40,750 nucleotides of DNA from Marinisporobacter balticus. Its GTDB lineage: Bacteria; Bacillota; Clostridia; Peptostreptococcales; Thermotaleaceae. Made by a program: the position numbers and the translations under genes. This document shows, in pieces, positions 25,879-33,985 of this stretch; the first letter of the stretch is position 1; each line of letters starts with the position of its first letter. Where the stretch lies: the NCBI RefSeq assembly GCF_004345705.1, contig NZ_SLWV01000032.1, positions 1 to 40,750 on the forward strand. Reading direction: 5' to 3'. The notes under the pieces are model-generated. The model was not told where the DNA came from, ran no database searches, and saw nothing but the letters and a program-made list of their open reading frames with translations.

Positions 25879-26867
25879 GATCCATCTCCTTTCAGCCACT
25901 CAACAAATAAATCCAAACCTTCATCAACACCAACTTTGGGAATATATCCTAAATCATTTTTCGCATTTTCTATATCAAGTGTTTGGTTTTTTGACAGAAC
26001 CCCTACTGAATAACGTGTAAGAATTGGTTCTTTCCCCTTTAAAATATATTTTGATATCCATTCCATAACCATTGCCAATCTATAGGCCATGTGAAAAGAA
26101 ATATTTTTTGTTTTTAAATGAATATCTAGCTTGTCAAAAAGTTTATTTAATAAATCAATGAGTGCCATTGGTTCGTCATTGGTAATATTATACTTTTTAC
26201 CTAAGGTATCTTTACTTCCATTCATACACAAAATCAAAGCGTCTACTACATTCTCAACATATGTAGTATCTATAATGGCTTTACCTCCATTAATCAAAGG
26301 AATAGATCCTTTGTTATTTGCACGTATTAATCTTGGCAAAATAGTCGTATCTCCAGGACCAAATAATGCTCTTGGTCTAATGGTTACTAAAGAAAGCCCC
26401 TCTTTGAAAGCTTGATTAATTTCATTCTCTGCCAATAATTTTGTCTGAGCATAGTAGTTAACAGGATTTTGCGGAAGCACACTATCTTCTGAAATATTCA
26501 TTTTATCTTTGTAATCAAAATATATGCTTGGAGTAGATACATGAATCAATCTTTTTATATTTGTTTTTTTACTCCCAAATATTAAATTTTTAGTGGATAA
26601 TACATTACTTTTATAAAATGCTTCATATTTTCCCCAAGGAGATGAAAGGGCTGCACAATGAAAAATATAATCTTTTTCTTTGCATACCGCTACCGTTTGC
26701 TCTTTATTTCCTAAGTCTAGTGAAACAAACTCTATTCCATAGTTTTTCAGCATTTCTCCTTTTATTTTATTTCTTCCTATACCCGTTACTTTATAACCCA
26801 TATGCTTTAATCTTATTGCTAATTTTTGTCCTAAAAACCCTGTTGCTCCTGTAACCAATACGTTCAT
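25863..26867 (-). CDS. NAD(P)-dependent sugar epimerase/3beta-HSD-type reductase (OleD-like)
   Basis: This 334-residue extended short-chain dehydrogenase has the nucleotide motif TGATGFLGQKL at residue 7, catalytic YAQTK near 146, and the RPRALFGPGDTTILPRL substrate region typical of the 3beta-hydroxysteroid dehydrogenase/OleD branch. OleD enzymes reduce 2-alkyl-3-ketoacids to beta-hydroxy acids. With a KAS III-like gene in the same operon, reduction of a condensed beta-keto acid is a reasonable but unproven role. The ATG start lies 15 bases after the ATP-grasp stop. Confidence 0.85.
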   Translation of the reverse strand: MNVLVTGATGFLGQKLAIRLKHMGYKVTGIGRNKIKGEMLKNYGIEFVSLDLGNKEQTVAVCKEKDYIFHCAALSSPWGKYEAFYKSNVLSTKNLIFGSKKTNIKRLIHVSTPSIYFDYKDKMNISEDSVLPQNPVNYYAQTKLLAENEINQAFKEGLSLVTIRPRALFGPGDTTILPRLIRANNKGSIPLINGGKAIIDTTYVENVVDALILCMNGSKDTLGKKYNITNDEPMALIDLLNKLFDKLDIHLKTKNISFHMAYRLAMVMEWISKYILKGKEPILTRYSVGVLSKNQTLDIENAKNDLGYIPKVGVDEGLDLFVEWLKGDGSWILS

Positions 26868-26882
26868 ACCTTTATCACGTCC

Positions 26883-28025
26883 TTAAAATTCTCCATTCCA
26901 TTCAATATCTTCTGTAGCGATTGCTTCAATTTTTTTATGATTCTTTAAACTCTCCATAAAAAAAGATAAATAAACAAAAAATTGATAAAAAAAAGGTGAT
27001 AAGTCTCTCAAATTAAAAATCACATCCTCACTTTTCAAAAAAGTTGTCCACCAATTTTTGCTGAAAATATCCTTGGATTTAATGCCGTAAATAATCATAG
27101 GAAGGACTAACATCTTACTTTTTTCAATTGGTCTTATAAAGCTATTGGTATCAACAAATGCTTTTGTTACATTTTCATCAAATAAATGAATCCCACTAGT
27201 AGCTCTTGGATTACATTCGATAGGAAATATGACGCCCTCCTTTGTTTGGATCATATCAAATGCAATTTGCCCTGTAAAATTCAAATTTGCTACTAATTTT
27301 TCAATGATACAATAAATTTCTTTATTGTCAATATGTTGAAAATAAATATTTGCGCCATTATTGATTGTAAACTTATTTTCATAATGACAATGTGATACTA
27401 TTTTCCCATTTTGTACAATGCTATAGGTACAAAATTGTGTTCCTTCTATATATTCTTGTAAGATCCATGGATAACTTTCAGATATTTCTATTTTAGGAAT
27501 TTCACTTTTATCTTCTGATAATATATGAACATTCGCTCCAAATCTGGAATATACTGGCTTTAACACAAGTGGTGTTTGAAAAGGAAATGATTTTATATAT
27601 TCTAATATTTCATCATAACAATAGTATATTTTTGTTTTTGGAATGATTATATTTTGTTGTTGGCATAATCTAATAAAGTCATATTTATTATGTAATTCAC
27701 TCAGCAAGTCAATGTCAGAACAAAACACTTTACAATGCCGCTGACCAAGCCCCTTTGCTACATAAAATATTTCTTCACAAGTTGGTATAATCAAATCAAT
27801 GTGATATTTTTTAATAATATCTCTTAAAGCCACTATAAAAGCTTCATACTCCACATTTGGCTTTGGAAGAATGAAATTTTTTATAACTGCTTTTGATTTC
27901 ATACATAGATTATACCTTGTACTGTCTGCTGTATATATATTTATCCCTCTTTTGGCAAACTTTCTTGCTAAATCTAAAGCGACAGGTGCTCTCGCTCCAG
28001 TAATTAAAACATTCTTAATACTCAA
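26883..28025 (-). CDS. ATP-grasp domain protein
   Basis: This 380-residue protein has a Rossmann-like pre-ATP-grasp domain (VLITGARAPVALDLARKFAK) and an ATP-grasp core: TPLVLKPVYSRFGANV near residue 155, WILQEYIEGTQFCTYS near 190 and the metal-binding FPIECNPRATSGIHLF near 265. ATP-grasp enzymes join a carboxylate to an amine, thiol or hydroxyl through an acyl-phosphate. The partner substrate is unknown. The start is TTG 28025 with AGGGGGA seven bases upstream, inside the end of the ketosynthase gene (11-base overlap). The C-terminal 60 residues look membrane-peripheral and aromatic-rich. Confidence 0.82.
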   Translation of the reverse strand: MSIKNVLITGARAPVALDLARKFAKRGINIYTADSTRYNLCMKSKAVIKNFILPKPNVEYEAFIVALRDIIKKYHIDLIIPTCEEIFYVAKGLGQRHCKVFCSDIDLLSELHNKYDFIRLCQQQNIIIPKTKIYYCYDEILEYIKSFPFQTPLVLKPVYSRFGANVHILSEDKSEIPKIEISESYPWILQEYIEGTQFCTYSIVQNGKIVSHCHYENKFTINNGANIYFQHIDNKEIYCIIEKLVANLNFTGQIAFDMIQTKEGVIFPIECNPRATSGIHLFDENVTKAFVDTNSFIRPIEKSKMLVLPMIIYGIKSKDIFSKNWWTTFLKSEDVIFNLRDLSPFFYQFFVYLSFFMESLKNHKKIEAIATEDIEWNGEF

Positions 28026-29019
28026 AGATAAGTCCCCCTAAAGATAATCCTGCTGAAGTTCCTAATAATAAAACCTTATCTCCTCTTTTAACTTTTTTCT
28101 GTCTTATAGCTTCGCAAAGGGCTGTTGGAATAGAAGCTGCAATCATGTTCCCATGATTTGATACAATATCCATCCATTTTTCTTCTGGAATCTTAAGATT
28201 CTTTCTCATAAGACTCATACCGCTTTTACTCGCTTGATGGGGTATGACTATTGTAATATCTTCTAACGTATGTTTACTTTTATTCGTCATTTCTTTCATA
28301 AAAGAAGGAAGTAATTTTTTCACCATCTTAAAAAGATTTTGCCCATCCATATAAAATAAAAATTGTTTCATTGTTTCTTCTTTTACATTTTTTAGATTAG
28401 GTGGGAATTTTGTACCCCCTCCATACACTTGTGATAAATGGCTACCTTGGCTATATGTTTCTATCTTTGAATAAATAATCTTTGAGCTTTCATCCTCTGG
28501 TGTCTTTCCTAGTACCATTGCAGCTGCACCATCTCCAAACAAAGCAACACTTTTTTCATCTTTCCAGTTAAGTGCGGCTGAAGCAACTTCCGAAGAAACA
28601 ATTAATACATGCTTATATCTTCCACAATCAACTAAATAAGATATTGTATCTAATGCGACTACAAAGCTTAAACAAGTAGCGTTTATATCAAAACTAGGAA
28701 CCCCTGATTTTTCTAATCCTAATTCTTTTTGTATGAGGGATGCAGTACAAGGAATTGGCTGTTCCATAGAACCACTTGCACAAACGATGCAATCTATATC
28801 ATGTACTGAAATTTTTGCATCTTCTACTGCTTTTTTAGCTGCAAAAGCCCCCATTTGTGATGCGGTTTCATCTAAAACAAAATGTCTCTTTGAAACCCCT
28901 ATATTTTTCCCAGCCCATCCTAGGGTTTTCCCTAGCATTTGATCGATTTCTTCTCCAGTAAGCTCTTTTTTAGGTAAGTATTTACCAACGCCTAATATTT
29001 TTACATTTCTTATGTCCAC
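28015..29019 (-). CDS. 3-oxoacyl-ACP synthase III-like ketosynthase
   Basis: This is a thiolase-fold condensing enzyme of about 334 residues. The catalytic cysteine lies in DINATCLSF (about 116), the histidine in VIPHQASKSG (about 261) and the asparagine in NHGNMIAASIP (about 291). This is the Cys-His-Asn triad of FabH/OleA-type enzymes. GTG 29019 has AAGGGTG six bases upstream; a GTG at 29028 is an alternative. It is the first gene of the five-gene operon, behind a plausible sigma-A promoter. Placement outside a fatty acid synthesis locus suggests a specialised rather than housekeeping condensing enzyme. Confidence 0.9.
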   Translation of the reverse strand: MDIRNVKILGVGKYLPKKELTGEEIDQMLGKTLGWAGKNIGVSKRHFVLDETASQMGAFAAKKAVEDAKISVHDIDCIVCASGSMEQPIPCTASLIQKELGLEKSGVPSFDINATCLSFVVALDTISYLVDCGRYKHVLIVSSEVASAALNWKDEKSVALFGDGAAAMVLGKTPEDESSKIIYSKIETYSQGSHLSQVYGGGTKFPPNLKNVKEETMKQFLFYMDGQNLFKMVKKLLPSFMKEMTNKSKHTLEDITIVIPHQASKSGMSLMRKNLKIPEEKWMDIVSNHGNMIAASIPTALCEAIRQKKVKRGDKVLLLGTSAGLSLGGLIFEY

Positions 29020-29061
29020 TGCATTCACCCTTATCCATTAATAATTATTTTTATTAATCAC

Positions 29062-29091
29062 ATTATAACAATACATTGTCATAATATGCAA
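29062..29091 (-). promoter_or_regulatory. Probable promoter of the ketosynthase operon
   Basis: On the minus strand TTGCAT, an 18-base spacer and a perfect TATAAT occur about 40 bases before the first gene. Confidence 0.6.
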
Positions 29092-29208
29092 ATTTACATC
29101 ATTTTCTCCCTTTTATAAAAAAAATTGAAATCTATTAGCACGCATCTTTAATTTATATCCCACATCTCCAAATTTTACCATTTTCTTTAAAATGAGAGAT
29201 ACAATAAT

Positions 29209-29241
29209 AACCCCCTAATATCTAAACAATATTAAGGGGTT
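29209..29241. terminator. Hairpin terminator after the antiporter remnant
   Basis: AACCCC(C)TAATAT pairs with ATATTA(A)GGGGTT with one mismatch and a seven-base loop. It lies about 30 bases past the stop of the minus-strand antiporter remnant, and T-rich sequence follows on the minus strand. Confidence 0.7.
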
Positions 29242-29271
29242 TCATCATCTAACCAATTGATTTTTTATTAT

Positions 29272-29592
29272 TTATTTTTCCAAGCTTAAGTCTTTAACAG
29301 AAGATTTGTCAATCTTAGGAATACCAAATGCAATTGCAATAAGTACACATATTCCCATTAAATATGGATAGTACAAATATATCATAATTTCAAAAGATGA
29401 AGTTTCTGCTACACTCGCTACTACTAGAAGCTGCGCACCATAAGGTATAATCCCTTGGCAAAAACATGAAAAAGTATCTAATAAACTTGCAGCACGTCTT
29501 GGATCTATTTGATATCGATCTCCTATATCCTTAGCAATTGGGCCTGCCATAACAATGGCAATCGTATTATTGGCTGTACAATTTTGTTTTCC
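29272..29592 (-). pseudogene. C-terminal remnant of NhaC-family Na+/H+ antiporter
   Basis: About 106 codons remain of a transporter normally near 430-480 residues. The frame reads CTANNTIAIVMAGPIAKDIG, then DPRRAASLLDTFSCFCQG and IPYGAQLLVVASV, all typical of the last helices of clostridial NhaC-type antiporters. An in-frame TAG at 29602-29604 and unrelated sequence upstream show that the N-terminal three quarters are missing. The ATG at 29550 is an internal methionine. The terminator still follows. Decay probably accompanied insertion of the adjacent IS3-type element. Confidence 0.85.
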
Positions 29593-29812
29593 TAAATTAT
29601 ACTAATTTGGTAGCTGCCATGCTTATTTTTCACTAAAAAATATACACTTTCCCCTTACCCCAAAAACAATTTCCTATACTTTTATTTCCATATCAAGGAC
29701 TCTTTTGTATTTTTGTTAATATCGTAACCAACCATTTTTCAATACCTTCAGTTCTATCCAGTACAGTTTCATAAATCTTCATTATATTTTGCTAAAAACG
29801 CTATAATTCTTT

Positions 29813-30049
29813 TCACAGTATCGGAAACTGATAAATGGTAGACTTTTTGAGTAGCGCTACTGGTAAAAAAAAAATCATTAACATTCGCACATTTGATGCA
29901 TTGGCAAGAAATTCTTTTCTCCAGTTACGCAGCATATTACGAGCAATCTCATGTTCTATAGCTAGCTGATTCAAGTCCTTCTCTTCACGAAAGAATTCAA
30001 GTACAACCTTCATTTCAAATTTTAGAGTGAAATTTCTTCTCTTTTTCAT
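29813..30049 (-). pseudogene. IS3-type transposase OrfA, truncated
   Basis: The first 50 or so residues (MKKRRNFTLKFEMKVVLEFF, then LAIEHEIARNMLRNWRKEFL) are the helix-turn-helix of an IS3-family OrfA. Beyond residue 52 the sequence is no longer transposase-like (MIFFLPVALLKK), and no orfB follows, so the element is broken shortly after the DNA-binding part. The N-terminus and upstream region closely match the partial copy at 40680. Confidence 0.8.
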
Positions 30050-30139
30050 ATGAATACTGTCTTCTTTTAGTTGCTTTTATTATAGTAGGATTCGATTCAT
30101 TAAGAAATAAAAATTTATCTGTCTAGATTACAGGTACCA
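29813..30139 (-). mobile_element. Left-end remnant of an IS3-type insertion sequence
   Basis: On the minus strand the element begins TGGTACCTGTAATCTAGACA at 30139 and runs through its promoter region (TATAATAAAAGC) into the truncated orfA. The same end occurs at 40595 on the plus strand with only a few substitutions and one short gap over more than 90 bases. The right end is not recognisable. Confidence 0.75.
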
Positions 30140-30222
30140 TTATACTTTCTATTGCCATTAAAAGTCAGTACCAATAGATTTAAAGTTGAAAGAAGCTTTG
30201 TCTCTTACAAAAAAATTTGCTA

Positions 30223-32703
30223 CTATTTATTTTTATCTTTTCTATTCTTAAATAAATATAAACCTAACCCAGTAAGCATAAGGATTATTAACCCTCCTGT
30301 AAATATGATATAATTCCTTATATTTTCTCTCTTTAATATATTGGTCTTTATTTCCGGTCGCTCTATTTCTTTTTGAAATCTAAAATTATTCAAATCTCCA
30401 TCCCTGCTAATAATTACTGCATCTCCAGTTAAAAACCTCAAATTTTTCTTATATAAGTACTTTGTTGCATCAATGATAGACTTTTTATCCAATGATGTAA
30501 TGGATAAAATCCCTTTTTTAATATTATAAGATGATGGTTTCAGCTCAATAAATGTAGAACCCCTTGAAAATTCAGATAGCAATTCAATTTTTTCATTAGA
30601 AAGAACGCTATTAAACTTTTCATTATATTTAAACCATAGATTATTGTTAATAGCCCTTATTGCACTATTTTCTTCTGGTGTACCAAAAATAATCAAGTTA
30701 TCTTCATAGTGCTTCTTACTAAACATATTTCCTTTGATACCATTAATAATTCCTTCATTCTTCTTGGTTCCAATTCCTGCTAACTCAGCAAACATTCCTG
30801 CTATTTCTAAATCTTGTTTTGTAGGTCGATCTGGTAATACGATTGTTGTCCTATCTAAATCGTCATCTCTAGAAAAAGGATATGGGAAGTTATCTAGTAA
30901 CATGAGAGGGTTATCTATGCTTGGAACAAAAAGACTAGAATCTTTCTGAATATATACCCAAGGAACACTTGCTAGATATCTTTCACAATTGATTATTCCA
31001 TTTGGTATTAGTTCAAATACGATCCGAATATCATAATAATTGTTATGTCTTAACGCTTCTGGTATATAACATGTTATGCTGTCTAAATCTCTTTTATTAC
31101 GATCCAATTTATGGCTTCCGATTGGAACTCCATTTATATATATTGAAATCATTGATTTTTCAAAATCAAGGTTATCTGAGTATCTTATATTCAAATTAAT
31201 ATTTGCCTCATTTGTTAATATCTCATTAAAAGGAATCTTTAATCCTATACTTGTAAATTGCTGATTACTCCCCTTAACTTCAATTCCATCTAACCCTATG
31301 TCTGTTAAGTAAATATAATCATCTTGTTTTTCATCTTTTATGCTTATGTCAAAATCTTCAGCTAATTTAATGTAAGTATTTGTCATTTGAGCTTTCAGAT
31401 CATTATTTTTAAGAGCTTTTACCCCCGTCATTAAACTCTTAGCATTATCTGAAACAATCATAAGCACTGGTTTCTTAAAGTTATCTAAAGATTTTCTGTA
31501 AATATGCACATCCTTTCTATAAAGGCTTTCCTTATTATTAATAAGGCCTTTTAAATCTTTAGGTATTTTTGCATAATTACCTAAATAAATCAAACTGTCA
31601 AAGGTTGAAATATTATCATTACTTGCTATTAATGTAATAGGTGTTTCATAACCAAGATTGGAACCTTTCATATATGCAATTAAAGTTAAAGCTGCCGACA
31701 TTTCATCATCCGTATAATTATCTGGAATAATTACACTTACACCTTTATCATTATCTGCATGTATCCCTATAAATGGTTTTGGGAAATTTGCTATTTTCTC
31801 AGAATAATACTTTCTATCATATTGAATAACATAATTAGTAGCGCCATCAATAACTATCCAATTCGCAATGTTTTTATCATCCGCACATGGTATGTCTGAA
31901 ATTCTAGAGTATGTGAGGATTTTTAATTCGTTATACCCCTTATTAACCAAATATGCGGGCACATTAATCACCCAACTATTTAGTAGTTGATTGTTTGAGT
32001 TTTTAAAATTGATTGACTTAACTGGAATATTATTCATGTATATTGTAGCATACGAAATATCAGTTTTAATTAATTCATTGACTCTCATAAATAAGTTCAA
32101 TTTAAGTTCTTTTACTGTTAATGCTTTATCTACCTCGAAATACCATTTGCTTTCTCCGTTTACACCCCTTAACTCAATGTCATTCATTACTCTATATGTA
32201 TATTCTAAATGGTTATCAGTAGTTGTATGTATAGTTATTTGCTGGTTATTTTCAATCTTACTTTTATACAAACTATCTACTTCATCTATTAACCCTATAT
32301 CAGTATTTGTAGTGGTATCTTTATTTGTTTCTTTATTTGGTTCTTTATTTGTTTCTTTATTAAGGTCTTTGTTTTGCAAATACATTTTCTTCTGTCTTTT
32401 ACTGAGCTTTACCACATAAGCACCGCTCATATATTGTCTTATATTTTTTAATTGTCTTATATTTTTTAATTCTTTTAATGCATCGTTTTTGTTTTCATAT
32501 GTACCATAAAAGACACTATGAACCGAAGTACTTATTTTAAAAGCCTCAATGTCATTTCGTTGCATTCTATCAACAAAACGGTTTGCAAAAACTTCATTTT
32601 TAAATGTTCCTAGTTGGATACTATAGATTTCTTTCTCAGCACAAATTCCGTTCAAACTAAAAACCATACATAAAATGATTATGATTGCTATTTTTATTCT
32701 CAT
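30223..32703 (-). CDS. BcsB-like cellulose synthase regulatory subunit with N-terminal SPOR domain
   Basis: This 826-residue envelope protein has a signal peptide (MRIKIAIIIILCMVFSLNG), a SPOR-like repeat domain (IYSIQLGTFKNEVFANRFVD, about 26-98), a repetitive linker of four KETN-type units, a long BcsB-like carbohydrate-binding region (about 145-780) with jelly-roll strands and a DDEMSAALTLIAYMKG segment, and a C-terminal membrane helix near 798-818 followed by lysines. BcsB subunits guide the polymer leaving a BcsA-type synthase. The GT2 synthase gene lies 13 bases upstream. In this Gram-positive context there is no outer membrane, so SPOR binding to denuded peptidoglycan would tie the complex to the wall. 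It is the last gene of the operon. Confidence 0.82.
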   Translation of the reverse strand: MRIKIAIIIILCMVFSLNGICAEKEIYSIQLGTFKNEVFANRFVDRMQRNDIEAFKISTSVHSVFYGTYENKNDALKELKNIRQLKNIRQYMSGAYVVKLSKRQKKMYLQNKDLNKETNKEPNKETNKDTTTNTDIGLIDEVDSLYKSKIENNQQITIHTTTDNHLEYTYRVMNDIELRGVNGESKWYFEVDKALTVKELKLNLFMRVNELIKTDISYATIYMNNIPVKSINFKNSNNQLLNSWVINVPAYLVNKGYNELKILTYSRISDIPCADDKNIANWIVIDGATNYVIQYDRKYYSEKIANFPKPFIGIHADNDKGVSVIIPDNYTDDEMSAALTLIAYMKGSNLGYETPITLIASNDNISTFDSLIYLGNYAKIPKDLKGLINNKESLYRKDVHIYRKSLDNFKKPVLMIVSDNAKSLMTGVKALKNNDLKAQMTNTYIKLAEDFDISIKDEKQDDYIYLTDIGLDGIEVKGSNQQFTSIGLKIPFNEILTNEANINLNIRYSDNLDFEKSMISIYINGVPIGSHKLDRNKRDLDSITCYIPEALRHNNYYDIRIVFELIPNGIINCERYLASVPWVYIQKDSSLFVPSIDNPLMLLDNFPYPFSRDDDLDRTTIVLPDRPTKQDLEIAGMFAELAGIGTKKNEGIINGIKGNMFSKKHYEDNLIIFGTPEENSAIRAINNNLWFKYNEKFNSVLSNEKIELLSEFSRGSTFIELKPSSYNIKKGILSITSLDKKSIIDATKYLYKKNLRFLTGDAVIISRDGDLNNFRFQKEIERPEIKTNILKRENIRNYIIFTGGLIILMLTGLGLYLFKNRKDKNK
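32314..32361 (-). repeat. Four 12-base tandem units in the BcsB-like linker
   Basis: On the minus strand the unit AATAAAGAAACA occurs four times with minor changes, coding for NKET/NKEP/NKET/NKDT. It forms a hydrophilic spacer between the SPOR and BcsB-like parts and is likely length-variable by slippage. Confidence 0.85.
32434..32469 (-). repeat. 18-base perfect tandem duplication
   Basis: The 18-base unit TTGTCTTATATTTTTTAA (plus-strand reading) is present twice in direct succession, giving the protein repeat LKNIRQLKNIRQ at the end of the SPOR domain. This is an in-frame recent duplication. Confidence 0.9.
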
Positions 32704-32716
32704 TGGGTTTCATCTC

Positions 32717-33973
32717 CTAAAATCTTTCAGTTTTATACCATTTTGTTTCTCTTTTAAAAAATACATCTTTTACAAAGCTAACAAAACCCATACATGCTAC
32801 TATTGCCCATAATTTACAATACGTAAAGTACATAATTAGCATAATACCTGTATTTAAAAAGCCACTCTCACCTCTTTCAGTTGAACTTGCTATTTGTACA
32901 GACAACACAAACAAAACATATGCCATAAACCACAACAATAAGCTATACCCCTCAACAGTTGTTTCAACAAACCCTCCAAGATTCAATATAAAAATCATAT
33001 CTGAAGTAATAGCTGCTACAAAGAAAAATATATAAATGGATAAGTAGTATAATAAATCAAATCTTACAACTCCAGCTCGTTTGTCAAACAAATACTTGTA
33101 ATTTTTAAACATCACATAATAATTTCCCTTAACCCACCGCTTTCTTTGTTTGAACCAAACAGCTAAAGTTTCTGGTTCTTGCTCCCATGTTGCCGAATAT
33201 GGACAAAATCTTATGTGATATCCTAATAAGTAAATTCTAAAACTAATCTCTGTATCTTCTGTAATAGCCTTAGTATCCCATCCACCAATCTGTTCTAAAA
33301 TAGATCGGCGAATAACAAAATTGGTTCCAGGAATTGTACATAATTTGAATAGGTTCCATCTGCCTGCCTGAGCCATCCATTGAAAATATAGTCCTTCTAG
33401 ATTAATACATCTTGTCAGAAAGTTTTTATTTTTGTTCCTACATCTAAATTTACCAATTACAGCACCAGCTTGCTCATCATTTTTTATTGAATACACTAAT
33501 TCTTTTAAAGCCTGTTTTTCTGGAGTATTGTCTGCATCATATATGGCAATGAACTCTCCTTTACTGTGCTCAAATCCAATATTTAGAGCATTCGATTTGC
33601 CTTTTCCACCAGTAACCCCATCTGTATTAATAATTTGAATCAATCTATCTGGGTATCTCTCTTTAATCTTCGCTAAGATTTCATGCGAGTTATCTTTTGA
33701 ATTGTCATTTATGACAATGATCTCATATTTGTCATGATCATAATCCAAATTTAAAACAGCATGGACTGTTTTTGATATAACTTTTGCCTCATTATGCGCT
33801 GGAATCAATACGGATACAAATGGGTACTCTTCTAGAATTCTAACTTTCTCATCTTTATAATGCTTAACATATGACATAAATCCACTTGTAACAAGAATTG
33901 TATTAATAAAAATTACAAACCATATAGCGAATAATGAGCCTAATAATAAGTAATCATATATGTTGTTTAACAT
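32717..33973 (-). CDS. Processive GT2 glycosyltransferase, exopolysaccharide synthase
   Basis: This 418-residue membrane enzyme polymerises and probably extrudes a beta-linked polysaccharide. After one N-terminal helix the GT-A domain shows IPAHNEA (58-63), INDNSKD, DAD (146-148), the TED acceptor motif (238-240) and QRKRW (276-280), the full D,D,D,QxxRW signature of processive synthases. Three or four C-terminal helices follow. Similar to BcsA/PgaC/IcaA enzymes but with no C-terminal PilZ domain. The substrate sugar cannot be told from sequence. AAGGTTGTG precedes the ATG and the downstream gene encodes a BcsB-like subunit. Confidence 0.9.
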   Translation of the reverse strand: MLNNIYDYLLLGSLFAIWFVIFINTILVTSGFMSYVKHYKDEKVRILEEYPFVSVLIPAHNEAKVISKTVHAVLNLDYDHDKYEIIVINDNSKDNSHEILAKIKERYPDRLIQIINTDGVTGGKGKSNALNIGFEHSKGEFIAIYDADNTPEKQALKELVYSIKNDEQAGAVIGKFRCRNKNKNFLTRCINLEGLYFQWMAQAGRWNLFKLCTIPGTNFVIRRSILEQIGGWDTKAITEDTEISFRIYLLGYHIRFCPYSATWEQEPETLAVWFKQRKRWVKGNYYVMFKNYKYLFDKRAGVVRFDLLYYLSIYIFFFVAAITSDMIFILNLGGFVETTVEGYSLLLWFMAYVLFVLSVQIASSTERGESGFLNTGIMLIMYFTYCKLWAIVACMGFVSFVKDVFFKRETKWYKTERF

Positions 33974-33985
33974 TTATTCACAACC

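Noticed and set aside
23712..29019. Calling the five-gene cluster a standard oleABCD operon
   Set aside because: No alpha/beta-hydrolase OleB is present and the adenylating enzyme is PaaK-like and shorter than OleC.
32314..32361. Possible short CRISPR-like repeat
   Set aside because: The units are 12 bases, adjacent without spacers and in frame in a coding gene.
31991..32419. 142-codon open frame on the plus strand
   Set aside because: It is antisense to the BcsB-like gene, in a low-complexity repeat region, and lacks a ribosome binding site or family resemblance.
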